Positions 37,435-48,670 of a stretch of DNA of 64,000 bases are shown here, piece after piece. The notes beneath the pieces were generated by a model. It ran no database searches and was not told the DNA's origin. It saw only the letters and a list, made by a program, of their open reading frames with translations. Position numbers and translations under genes: made by a program. Source of the DNA: Gymnorhina tibicen (Eukaryota; Chordata; Aves; Passeriformes; Artamidae); assembly GCA_013399875.1 (NCBI GenBank), contig VXAZ01007594.1, forward strand, positions 368,907 through 432,906. The letters are read 5' to 3'. Numbering within the stretch: position 1 is the first letter of the stretch; the number at the start of each line of letters is the position of its first letter.

Positions 37435-37763
37435 TGTTTAGTCTTATTCCCAAGAAGAGAATTTTTAACAAACACATCTTGTTTTTCACCAGAATTTGAA
37501 AGACATAACAAGATACAGGACAAAGAACCCCTTGGACCAATTCCAAGGGGCTCACCCAGGGGTGGGTTGCTAAGGCAACTGGTCTCTTATTGGATGTACC
37601 TGCTAGATATACTAATTAATTAACCTTATAAAGATTATAGAAATCCTGTACCACGTGTGTGCATAGCTGTATTTGTGCACCTGAAAGCTTTCATTAAAGA
37701 CTTGCTTTTTATCTTACCACTCTTAATGTTGTTTGGAAAGTTTTTGTCTTTTGATTCTAGGCA
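37435..37763 (+). mobile_element. LTR-like element, about 330 bp
   Basis: Ordered retroviral-type signals lie in a short span: a 9-bp perfect hairpin with CCAAT in its loop (37528-37550), an inverted CCAAT (TTATTGG, about 37588), a TATA box (CTTATAAAG, about 37625), an ATTAAA polyadenylation signal (about 37696), and GT/T-rich sequence after it ending near TCTAGGCA. I recall similar text from bird endogenous retroviruses. TG and CA termini are assumed at 37435 and 37763; no target duplication was found, so the ends are uncertain. A host promoter without a gene is the less likely alternative. Confidence 0.6.
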
Positions 37764-40700
37764 ACGCTTCAAAGATCAGAAGTTGAAGAATCAAAATAAA
37801 CAATTAAAACTTGTAAAAGACTTTTAAGACTTTTCTTACATGGTAAGAATAAAAAAAAAAATCAGAGAAAAATTCTGCTTGCCTGACACTTTTCTATTCA
37901 GATATAGGTTTTTCTGCATCCATATGACCGTATTAGTTTGGGTTGATGTGAGGGGTCAGGCCTGAGATCCATACCCCATTTATGTTTTCCTCCAGTCTGG
38001 CTTCTCTGCCAGGGCAGTGTCTATGCTAGAGGGAAACAGCGATTTGTCTTGGCAGGGAAATTCATGTTGACGCTGAACAGCTACAGACTGGCTAAACTAA
38101 ACTGCCCAGCTTTGACAACTTGAGGTTTAACTCAAGAATCTGTGTTCATAAGAGCAGTAAAGATATAACTAAGAAAAAAACAAGCAACACAGCAGCTAAA
38201 TTTTGGGAGTCATAGGAACTATTACATTCACTGAAAATTTCTGTACCTAGGAGTGTGGAAAGCCTGAGGTACTTTACTGTGAAGTTTTAAGAGTTTATCT
38301 TAAATAGCTAGCTAATTAATTCTGAAAGTCAATTGTTGGCTAAAGCTTTGGAAAACAGAGCCTCAGATATTGTGGGTACTCCAGGTGTTAAAAGTCCAGA
38401 AACAGTAGTAGAAATGATTATCAGTTATTAATTCTTCTTTTATAATAACTTCACTTGAAAATTGAATTTATCTAGTTATTATAGGTCCAGTCAAAAATGT
38501 CTTGGAAGAAGAAAAAAATTATAAATCCAGAGACAAACTTCCTTTTTGATAGCTGCTATATAGTTATATTGATTCAAAATAAGTGAAATAGGGTAGACAA
38601 AGTTATCAATATATTGTGGAACTGTTTAACAATTACTGTTCTGTATAGTCAGTCTGTAAGAGTCAAAATTTGACATTGTGCCACACTGCTGACAAGGCTG
38701 TATACAGTTTTCCTCTATCTGCCAATGTTTTTTCCAGTCAGTTTGCCCACACAATTCAAGTATCATTACCTCAATTCCAAATGCAGCAGAAATAATTTTT
38801 AAATTACAGGGTGTGAAGAGAGAAATTTCTTGCATGTGTAAACTTTCTGAAGATGTGTTCTGACATTTTGTCACCCACTGCAGCATAAAACTTGTTTTAG
38901 TGGGAATTCCCAATATTTTTCACACTAAAGCATATGAGACTTTAAAAAAAATTTTCAATTTATTTTCTCTTCTTGATTCCATTATGTGAGTGTGATAGCT
39001 GAATCAATTGCTCACATTGGAGAAGTCTTGCTGAATAAAATATTTGTTACCTTAAGTGATAGTATAACAAACAGGTGGAGAGTCAGCTTCCAGTGACAGT
39101 CCAGGTCTGCATGAGCCTTAAACAAGCATTCTTCAAATTTCATTAGGAAAAAGGTGACACAAAGCAATTGGGAAGGGATCTACCCTACAAGTCCAGCATC
39201 ACATTCTGAAGTTTAGAGGTACCGTAGTATCCCCTTTACTCTAGCCTGTACTCCTGGTACTGTAGGAGGGTGCTCCTGATATTAGATCTCTTTACAATTC
39301 CACTTGTTGTAGTGCCTTCTGTCACTGTCACTGTTCTGACTGCTGCCCTACTAACTGCACAGCTGGAGCTCTGATTGGAAGGGAGAATTTTATTTGAATT
39401 CTTCACATGAGATCTCTTTTCACATCTTCGGTTTTAACACCTAAAATAAAAACAAACATTACAACTTAATTTGCTGGGGAAATATATGCTGCAGGAGAGA
39501 CAAATAAATTAAAATATTCAATAAACTAGTATTTCTCATTTTGATATAAAATGACAGAAATGCTTAATCTGCCCATCATGAACACAACACGGCTCATTGA
39601 CCTCAAAATACTTTTCGAAAATTAGAACAATTGTCAATAGGATGCACCATATCTGAAATCTGATGAATGACATGTACTACCCAGAAAAGTAAACTTAGAA
39701 TGATTGTGGCAATTGTTTTGAGAGACAGGGCTAAATTAGGAGGCATTAAAACTTGACTAAAAGAATGGAGACCATAGAGATACAGAAGAACTTGGTCCTT
39801 TCATTCCACTAATTATTTGTTACTAACTGAATATTTTCCAACAAACCTCATTAATCAATGCTAATGTAGTTTCCCACAAAAAGCGCAACGGTCAGTAAGT
39901 TCAAAGCTGCAATACAGCTATATTTGCACATTATAAAACTGCCCATTTCTCTTTTCATCCAATACTCAGGCAAAGTCAGGCACTGGATGTGCTCAGAAGG
40001 ACAATATTTTTCTTTGATATTGGACTCCAGCACTGCACACTGCTCTTCTGCAGATCTCTTTATTCAAAAATGTTTGTAGTTCAGAGTTGTTTGCTCTTAT
40101 AACCTCTCCCTTTTAGACCTCTCCATTGCTTTAAATTTTTTTTCAGTTTTCATTCTCAGAGTGTTATTTCAGCTTTCCTGTCACTCATTTCAGTGGAGTA
40201 TTCTAACAATTAAAAGTAACATAAGTTTAGACCTTAAAAAATATTTTAAAAAATTAGGATTCTGTCTCAGTATTCACTGATTACAAGACGAGAAAACAAA
40301 TTCCAAAGTACACTGTTATTCCCCAGTACAGAGTACAAAAATCATAAAAAGTGGTCACACTGAAATGATACTGCTGATGTCACAACTGTAACATTCTTTT
40401 TCCAGATTAGTTGAAAGTGGATCAACCTTATATCCCTAACAAACATGTTCTGAACCATAGTATTCTGTTAGATATTTTTTAAAATTGGAAATAAAATGCT
40501 ATTTAAAATAGCTATGCTATTTTCTCACCATCTGGAATTTTAGAAAACTTACGCTAATCCACTGCAATGAGAGTTTCCTCCAGCAATAATGATTCACAGC
40601 TATGTGCTCACACACAACACCAACACTGCAAAGAATGCTCCAAATGCTGAGTTTTGTGCCTAGATGCTTGCTAGGAACTTTCAGATCAGAGGCAGTCAGA

Positions 40701-41083
40701 GGAGGTTGATTTATTTATCTCTATTTTTAACCTATAATGCTGAATTTACTTAGACTGCAATGACAACTATCTATGATGAGTCTGTTTCACTTTAAACCAC
40801 TTCCTTTAAAAGTGATTTTTTATTTTCTAAATATGCTGCATGATTTATATCTTTGATTGGAAATCCTTTGTGAATTAAAGGAATGTAAAACCAAGTAGGC
40901 TTGGTTTTTATTTCTTGTTGCATAATATGACTGTTGTCTATTTCTGTGAGATTTCTATAAAATTCCACAGTATCTTATGTAGTGCTTGATACAATTAAGA
41001 TAATGCAGTGTTTTAAATTTTGCTTAATTTTCAAATTTCTGGTAAGTTTATAAGAGATTTTAATTGCATTTTTCTCTTCTAAG

Positions 41084-41161
41084 ATACAGAAATAAACCAA
41101 GAAAATATGACCTTCTGTGTGACAAGCAGAGAAAAAAGGAACTATAAGGAGAAAACATATG
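41084..41161 (+). other. Exon-like segment, 78 nt, plus strand (low-confidence)
   Basis: A good acceptor (tttttctcttctaag) and donor (TATG|gtaaag) bound 78 nt, a multiple of three, open in one frame with phase 1 at both ends; the peptide starts TEINQENMTFCVTSREKRNY. Charged and lysine-rich, no family recognised. The phase would also fit the candidates at 60999 and 61860, but so would many random segments. Confidence 0.15.
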
Positions 41162-44100
41162 GTAAAGTTTTTCCTTTAGAATTTTTTTCTCTCGTATGTA
41201 TTTTCTATTGAAGGTTTCAGAAAGGAAGCTCATACCTGAGCAGCAAGGATTTTCAAGGATCTGTACATCTGTAAAGAAAGATAAGTAGAATTTGTGTGTG
41301 CTTTTGTCACAATTTTGAAGCCTTTGTGTTTGAGACCAAATTCTTAAAAATGTAGGTTCAGAAAAGCTGTTGTGAACATGACGTAATTTCTAATAACCTG
41401 CAAAAATATTCTGGACTAGTACATAAGCTATTTGAAACAGCCATGCCTCCAGTCAGTACCTGAAGGGCTTATATTATTTTCTAGAGCAGAACTCTTGTTT
41501 GCGCTCCAGTGAAACGATCTGACATTCCATGAGCAGAAGACATCTTAATCTGGAAAAATAGATATTTCAATTAAGGTAGCCTTGAAGATGTAGAGGATTG
41601 CATAAAAGCCAGTAACACATTTAAGCTATTTATTACACTCTTTAGGAGTGGTACTAAATACTGTCTATTACTATTACTAAACTCATAATATATAGAATTC
41701 ATAAAATAAATGTACTAAAGAATGCCAAAATATGACAGAAATTACAAAATAGAGTATAATATAGAATAAATAACTATTTGACTTGAGCTTTTTGTGAGAA
41801 GTTTAATTTAGAAAATACTGGTGACTAAGACTGCATAATCTCACATACACTAACAGTGTGATTGGAACAACACTTTGCAATGAAAAATATTCTGACAAAC
41901 AGATTTCAGCAGCTCTAAATATTATTTCATCACCACTTTTCTCCTTCAATCTATTATACTCACTTATGGCTTCATGATTTAGATTGAATTGCAAACTTTT
42001 CATTGAAGGAACTGTGCCTACTGGTCTTGTGCAAAGCAATCCTGAGGTTCCCTCCTAACTGGAGTCCCTGGCAAGGTTATGTCGTACTTATATTGATAAT
42101 GTTAACTTTACACAACTCACATAAAATTCATGGCTTTTATAACTGGAATCTGTAAGACTCTGATTGAAATTATCTTAACAAAGGCTGTAGTTAAAGAACA
42201 TTACTCACTGGAAAAAAAAACCCCATATTTGTTCTAAGTGCCAGTGTCTCATTCAGCTGGAATTTTCTTTCTGTCTGAGAATTTGCGTGATAAAAGCAAA
42301 TGATGAATGGACATGGGACTGAAATGTTTGAGAGGAGCCTGTGACAGTTCTTTTGAAGCTCTAGGAGTTTATAATGTAAATAAGTGTTTAGGGGATTATT
42401 AACATTCACATATTTTACCCCAAAGGCTTTCTGTAAGGTCAACATTTAAGCAGCTGAAGTATGCAGAAAGAATTGTAAAATGGATGTGTGAACATGTTCA
42501 AAGACTTTAGAGAGTCTGTGCTGCACAATGTTTTCATTTGACTTTTAATATGGTATTATATATGCCAAATTGGTGTATATAATTGGTCATCATCATATAT
42601 AACATAGGCCTTGGGAGTTTTGGAAGCCAAGGAATGCTAGCATTTTTTTCATATGAAGATATTTTGGTTTCAGAATATCACCAGAACAGACAAGACTAAG
42701 AAAAAGACTTTTCAAATGAGCTTTAACAAGCAGGGGATTAATTCATTATGACTGCAAAAAAGGTAACTTGTTTCTCAGAATTATAGCTTCATAGTGCTGT
42801 TATCTAAAACATGTCTGGAAACCAGTGTGCTTCTTTATATGTCCAAATGCTTTTAGATATCCTGAAGAACACATTTTAAATTCACAAGCTGAGGCAAATG
42901 ACCAGTGCAACTCTAATTTCCAGCTAAATTATTAACTATTATTACTATGATATAAGGGCTTCACTATGTATAATAACCCTGTGAGACTTACTGACTTTTA
43001 AATATCTTGTACATATTATTAAAATGTTAAAAAAAGCCTCATTTTTCTCATTCAAATAAAAAATAAAATATGGGAAAATTTAAGCATTAAATTAATTATA
43101 CTCACCTTTTTTCTTGCATGTACCAATGTTGACCTGAATTTTCATTTTGCAGCAAATAAGTCAATCTACTTAAAATATTTTTGCACATGTACTGAATTCC
43201 AGGTCTCTCCGTGACACTCTATCATTGAAATTTCACGAATGGTGATGCAACCATTGCTTATATGAACTGCTATTATTTCAGCCTGTATTTTGACTACTTG
43301 ACAAGCATGAATGTCCACCTTAACTAATGAATTTGGTACTATTATGTCCATTCATATATTACTGATATACTCATACAATACGCTGAAGCTACAAAAATTG
43401 TCAAAAGGTGCTTGTCATCTCTAAGCAACATTTGCTATTTCCCCTAGAAATCTAATTCAATTAAACCTGTCAAGAATAAATCAAGAATAACTTCTGCAAA
43501 CTGAATATTCCTTTGTTTCACTCACTGTGCCTTGAGGAATTTTTATCTCCCTTTTGTCTATATTTCAACAATTTACTTCATAAGGAAGAATTGACAAAGG
43601 GCATAGCAGGAAATGGAATGAAAAATGTTGGATAGCACTCATTCTTGAGATAAGTTAGTTGAAAAAGCTGAATTATTCATATACCAATAAAGTCACACCC
43701 AGGGAAGTGCATAGTTGCTTATCACAAGGAGAAAGAAGGAAATAATCCAATCTGTTTACTAACATGTATAATGCAGCCATTCACTTAATTCTGCAAACAT
43801 TTTCTTATCAAATTGCTTCTTAGAAATGAGAAATAAATTGCTTGACTGTATTTATACATTGCTTATATAGCAATTTTCCTTTAGTATTTGTCAAATACTT
43901 CAAATAGCCATAAATTCACTCTGTCTGTCTTGGTTATTCAGTGAAACAACAGCACTGCAGTAATGCCAAAATCATACGGTTCTTCAGAGTTTTTAAATAA
44001 TAAGCTTAGAAATACAAGTTGGCATTTTTGTTCTGATCTGCTGGATAGTCTCATCCAATTAAAGTGCAAGCATGGAGATATGAAGAAAATTCTGAATTTG

Positions 44101-44605
44101 AAATGCCAAAATTATAATATGAAAAAAATCCTATTGACATATAATAAGAAAAGACAGTTTTCATTATCTAAAAAAGTAACCTCTCCAGGAAGCTGAAATT
44201 AGAAATTAATCTTGAACTGCTGCTTCAAAGACTCTGCTACATTACTCAAAAACTTTTATTTGAAAATTTAAGTATATAAATAACTTTTGCAAGTATACAT
44301 CAATTAAGTAAAAAGGCCACCGTCAAGATGCACAATTTTCTTCCACCAAAACCACCTTTTTTTGGGTACTGGGAAAATGTGCAAGAGAGGAAACACCTTG
44401 AGTTCATAGGAGAGAATATCAGTCAGATATGTTACTAAGAACTATTCATTCAAGGAGTTGATAATTGCATGGAAATTGTTATAATTGCTCCATATAAATA
44501 CTTACAAGTAAACTTATGAAAATATTAATTTAAAATAAGAAAAATGAGTGTTTTTCTCTGTTTCAAAAGTGATTGAAATGCTTTAAAATAAAGGAAAAAT
44601 ACAGC

Positions 44606-44641
44606 AGAAAAGGAGAACCTCTGTCCAGAAAAGGAGAACCT
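44606..44641. repeat. Short tandem duplication, 21-bp period
   Basis: The block agaaaaggagaacct occurs at 44606-44620 and again at 44627-44641. Confidence 0.85.
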
Positions 44642-45327
44642 GGATGATTAAAGAGCTTCATTCTAATTTTCATTGCTCTACACTTCAAAACACAGATTTC
44701 TAAAACCTGAGGAAGAGATGGCTTAGAGCATTTCGGATGGCACCAGACACGTCTGCAAGTGATTGAAACATGACTCCATTGCTTATGGTAGCTAAAACAT
44801 CAGTATGTTGCATGTTCAGTATGTGTTATCTAGGGGCTTGAGGTCATGTGTTTCCTTTGAATACCATGTCAGACCTGTGTGGATGGCTGGAGTAATCTGA
44901 AGGCTCTTAGACAGCATTGACATCATCCTGTTGGGATACTTTGGGTAGTACATAGCTATATATTTAGCACAGAGGCAGAAAACTACATGTATGGACCTAA
45001 ATATACTGTCTTAATCAGGAACTGAATCCACACCCTATATAAGTTTTATTTAAATACATATTTATATATAGACTATATGTAATATTCTCTAAATATACGT
45101 ATTTTTCTTGGCATTAAAGCTAGAAACATGACTTTGTAAACTTTACTTGAAAAGTTATCCTCATAGTTCATCCTTGAATAAACTTCATAGTACTGAAGGA
45201 CAGACCTGAGTACGCAGAAAGAAAAGGAGAGCACTTTTGACTCCTAAACCTGTAGCTAAATAATAAATTAAGATGTCTCTATGTTACACATGGAATAATA
45301 CAAATCAGAAGCTAGGAATTTAAAAGA

Positions 45328-45403
45328 AATTTAGGAGAATTTAGGAGAAATATAGTCAATAAAAGGCTAAAATTTAGGAGAAATATAGTCAATAAAAGGC
45401 TAA
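45328..45403. repeat. Perfect tandem duplication, 2 x 33 bp, plus a partial copy
   Basis: The 33-bp unit at 45338-45370 is repeated exactly at 45371-45403. A 10-bp partial copy (aatttaggag) precedes it at 45328-45337. Confidence 0.95.
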
Positions 45404-45659
45404 AAAGGAGATTTGGTGTGTGTCAGAAATAATTATAATTATAATTGTAAGTTTTATCCATTAATAATTACATTTATGGTTTTTTTGTTCTTTACTTATG
45501 AAAATATCAGATGTTGTATTTAGATTACTTGAAAAATGGTATAGTTTTTCTTTCTTGAGTGGAAGCACAGTCTGTGCTAAAGCTTAATGGGTTTTAATCA
45601 GAGAGTTTACTTAACTTGCTGCAAAATGTCTGACCAATGAATATTCTGCACTATTAACA

Positions 45660-46990
45660 TTGATTTTCTGTAAGTTTTGGAACACTGGAGCAGTCCTCCA
45701 GAGACTGAAAGAAAGATGATATTGTGATAACATTCGAGAAAGGTGAGTTGGATGACCCGGGTGATGTTAGGCCTGTCAGTCTGACATTGATCTCAGACAA
45801 AGTAATGGGAAGAGGCTGAGAGAATACTTGATTAATAACGAAATAAAGGAGGTAAATATAATTAATGCCACTCAAAATGGGTTTATGGAAAATAAATCTC
45901 ATCAAACTGACTTGATGTGTTTTTCAACACTACAAGTTTTGTTAACAATTAAAATGGGGTTGATGAAATACACACGTTGCACCACAAGTTTTCCTCTTGA
46001 TGTTATACCACACCTTGTCTAATGGAAAATGAACATACAAAATCAGTCTCACACAAAATAAATAGATATAAATCTGTCCAGGTAGAAAGTTTCAAAATTA
46101 ACTGAGAGCTGAAAAACTTTTAGTAGTTAAGTTTCTAGCAGGACCCTATCAGATTTGATTTTTTTTGCGGTTTACTGTTATTTGTTAACTCTGTCTGGTG
46201 GAAAAGCATTACTCCTCATTGAATATGCTACGAGAAATATGGTTGAAATAGTTGAATGAGACCAGTTGCTGATATTATAAAGTCTGATTTTTTTCAATAG
46301 GCTTTGGTCTACCCAATGACAAATGTTAACTACAGCTAAGCATACAGTAAAAATATACAAAAGAAAAATTAGGCTCTTTTTGCAGCAGGGTGGGCACTAT
46401 CATGTGAAGCAGAGGTCTGAGAAATACTTTGAGTAATTTTAATAATTAGTTGAGAATAACTTGGAATAATGTAATCTGTGAATTCATAAATAAAACTATT
46501 GTGATTTAAAGTCTCTGGAAAATCTCCAAACTTTCTCATCTTAGACTGCTGTAATTTTATGTTAGTAACATCTAGTTTTGGAGTTCCCATCAAACATGAC
46601 TTAAATGGAACAGCTTAAAAGAAGAACAGCAGAGATAAAGATGTGGAGGAAAAAATGTTGCTAGCAACTAAGTTTTATAATTAAAGGGGACAGCTGATTG
46701 GCAAGAGAAGTTTCTTCAATCTATCAGAAAAAATACATAATAATGCCAGATGGCTTGTAGTTGAAGCTAGATATACTCAAATTATAAATAAAATAATTTA
46801 AAGAGTATCATGAGACACATTTTAATCAAGTGATGAGCATTGGCTATTCTTAAATTCTTAAATGCAGGTTGGTTCCCCCATGCTGCTCTAACTCAAGCAG
46901 GAATTAATTTGAAGTCTTACATTACACAAAAAAAGTATGCTGGATGATTGAACAGACTTTTATGGCTGCAGTCCATGAATCTATAGCAAC
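45660..46990 (+). mobile_element. Ancient CR1 LINE copy with reverse transcriptase remnants and 3' end
   Basis: The order follows an old reptile/bird CR1: 'ggagcagtcctccagagact', then 'gatgacccgggtgatgttag' and 'gcctgtcagtctgac', which encode the DPGDVRPVSLT block of the reverse transcriptase (family pattern NYRPVSLTS), then 'attaatgccactcaaaatgg' and 'gtttatggaaaataaatct' (the QHGF block), 'gtttctagcaggaccc', a YADD-upstream-like part near 46436, then 'gttgaagctagatatactca' (about 46758), 'ctctaactcaagcaggaatt' (about 46886) and a 3' end close to 'atgaatctata' at 46977-46987. The frame is destroyed by stops and indels. The region 46180-46690 aligns poorly and may include a small insertion or deletion. 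Identified from memory of CR1 consensus text. Confidence 0.75.
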
Positions 46991-47439
46991 GGGGAGAGCT
47001 GACTCCTTTGCTGTACTTGCCAATAAAATGAATTAAGTCTGATCTATATAGAAAATGTTCACTAGCAGAATAATAATTGGATGGCATGTGATTTTTTGAT
47101 TAAATAATTACACTGATAAAATCTCTAGTGTAAATTCACCTATACACAGGGCAGCTTAGTCTGTTTTTTAAACCAAATAAACTTGCTGACTTATTGGAAT
47201 TACTGGACATTCATGAGAGAATTTAAGCTTAAAATGAAAGAACTTTTACAGTTATGTTGTGCTTGAAAGTTATAATAAATGATGGACTGACTAAACCTTG
47301 ATATCTTGACCAAGCTAATATTTTGAGTAAGATGAAAAATATGTTTTGATCAACTTCATGAGAAAATGTTCTGTGCCAGTTTGTTCCTTATACCCAACTA
47401 CTCTGTGTATCATCATAGGGAAAGGTCTTCAGTGGCATA
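46991..47439. other. Unique sequence between CR1 and LTR
   Basis: Nothing recognised; the LTR's 5' end may lie somewhat further left than drawn, since 47373 begins with TG. Confidence 0.45.
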
Positions 47440-48594
47440 AAGTGCATTTCTTAATGTATTGTGCTTGCATGTCAATGTTTTTGCAGCAGGCATGGCTACA
47501 GGAGTGACTTCTAGGGGAAGCTGCCAGAAGCTTCCCCCATGTCCAACAGAGCCAATGCCAGCTGGCTCTGAGACTGACACTCTGCTGGCCCAGGGCGAGT
47601 CATTCAGAGAAGACAGTAGCAGCTCTAGGGAAACATGTTTAAGAAGAAAAACAAAGTTACTGCCCAGAAGTAATTGCAGACAGAAAAGAAAGGAGTGAGA
47701 ATATGTAAGAGGGACAGCTATGTCTGCATATGTCAGCTTATGTCTGACACCATGGTCAGTGAAGAAGGAGGGGCAGGAAGAGCTCCAGGCACGGGAGCTG
47801 AGATTCCCCTGCAGCCCGTGGTGCAGACCATGGTGAGGCAGCTGTGTCCCTGCAGCCCATGGGAGCACGGGGATGTGGAGGAGGCTCACACCGGAGCAGG
47901 CTCCTGGCAGGGACCTGTGGACTCGCATACTACAGCAGGTTTCCTGATGGGACTTGTGACCTTGTGAGGGGCTCACACTGCAGCAGGCTGTTCTTGAAGG
48001 ACTGCAGCCCGTGGAAAGGGACCTACATTTTGACCTTAGAGGGGACCTACGCTGGAGCAGTTCAATCCTGAGGAGCTGCACCCCATGGAAGGGACACATG
48101 CTGGAGTAGTTTGTGAATAAGTGCAGCCTATGGGAAGGACTCACATTGGAGAAAGTTGTGGAGGACTGACTTCCATGGGAGACACCCCACAATGCAGCAG
48201 GGGAAGAATGTGAGGAGTCATTCCACTGCGGAACAAGGACTGGAAAAAAGAACATGTGATGAACTGACTGCGACCCCCTTACTCCCCCTGCGCAGCTGGT
48301 GGGAGGAGATAGGGAAATTGGGTGTGAAAAGGTGAGCCCACGAAGAAGGGAGGAGTGGGGGGAAGGTGTTTTTACATTTGGATTTATTTCTCATTACCTA
48401 CTCTGATTTCATTGGTAATAAATTAAACTAATTTCCCTAAGTCCAGTCTGGTTTTGCCCATGACAGTGACTGCTGAGTGATCTCTCCCTGCCCTTATCTC
48501 AACCCACAAGCCTTTTGTTTCTATTTCTGTCCAGTTGAGGAGGGAAGTGGCAGAGTAACTTCAGTGGGCATCCCGCCAGGGCCCATCCACTACA
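47440..48594 (+). mobile_element. Long ERVL-type LTR, about 1.15 kb
   Basis: A GC-rich block matches the avian ERVL LTR I recall almost throughout: 'cttcccccatgtccaacaga', 'gccaatgccagctggctct', a TATA-like 'catgtttaagaag' at about 47634, then a run of imperfect 40-45 bp units of the type 'gctcacaccggagcaggctc' and 'ctgcagcccgtgg' (47810-48190), then 'gaacatgtgatgaactgact', 'tttctcattacctactctg', AATAAATTAAAC (48417), 'tgagtgatctctccctgccc' and a terminal 'gcccatccactaca'. The 5' end is approximate. An antisense open frame of 280 codons (47413-48255) is a by-product of the repeated GC-rich units, not a gene. Confidence 0.88.
48417..48422 (+). terminator. Polyadenylation signal of the ERVL-type LTR
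   Basis: AATAAA in the expected place, about 175 bp before the LTR 3' end. Confidence 0.6.
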
Positions 48595-48600
48595 GTCCTT

Positions 48601-48670
48601 TTCGGCACCCGACATGGGCACTATGAGGACTGCTACGGTGAAAATTAACTCCAGCTTAGCCAGACCTCGT
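48601..48670 (+). mobile_element. Degenerate primer-binding site and leader remnant after the LTR
   Basis: Six bases after the LTR's CA lies TTCGGCACCCGACATGGGCA (48601-48620). It aligns at about 15 of 20 positions with the lysine-tRNA-type binding site pattern (TGGCGCCCAACGTGGGGC) used by several retroviruses. The following 'ggtgaaaattaactccagct' text resembles sequence I associate with the same avian elements. This marks the LTR as a 5' LTR of a provirus whose gag-pol part is gone or was never inserted. No viral coding frame follows. Confidence 0.6.

Larger units (their letters stand above)
37764..45327. other. Unique AT-rich non-coding sequence
   Basis: About 7.5 kb with no supported gene. 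It holds one exon-like segment (41084-41161) and one short duplication (44606-44641). Open frames on the minus strand at 38626-38913 and 41803-42039 read somewhat like protein but lack motifs and partners. Confidence 0.45.

Noticed and set aside
38626..38913. 95-codon minus-strand frame with several cysteines
   Set aside because: No recognisable domain and no conserved-looking spacing of cysteines; one frame of this length is expected by chance.
47413..48255. 280-codon open frame on the minus strand
   Set aside because: It lies wholly antisense to the GC-rich repeat units of the ERVL-type LTR; serine/histidine/cysteine-rich low-order sequence with no domain.
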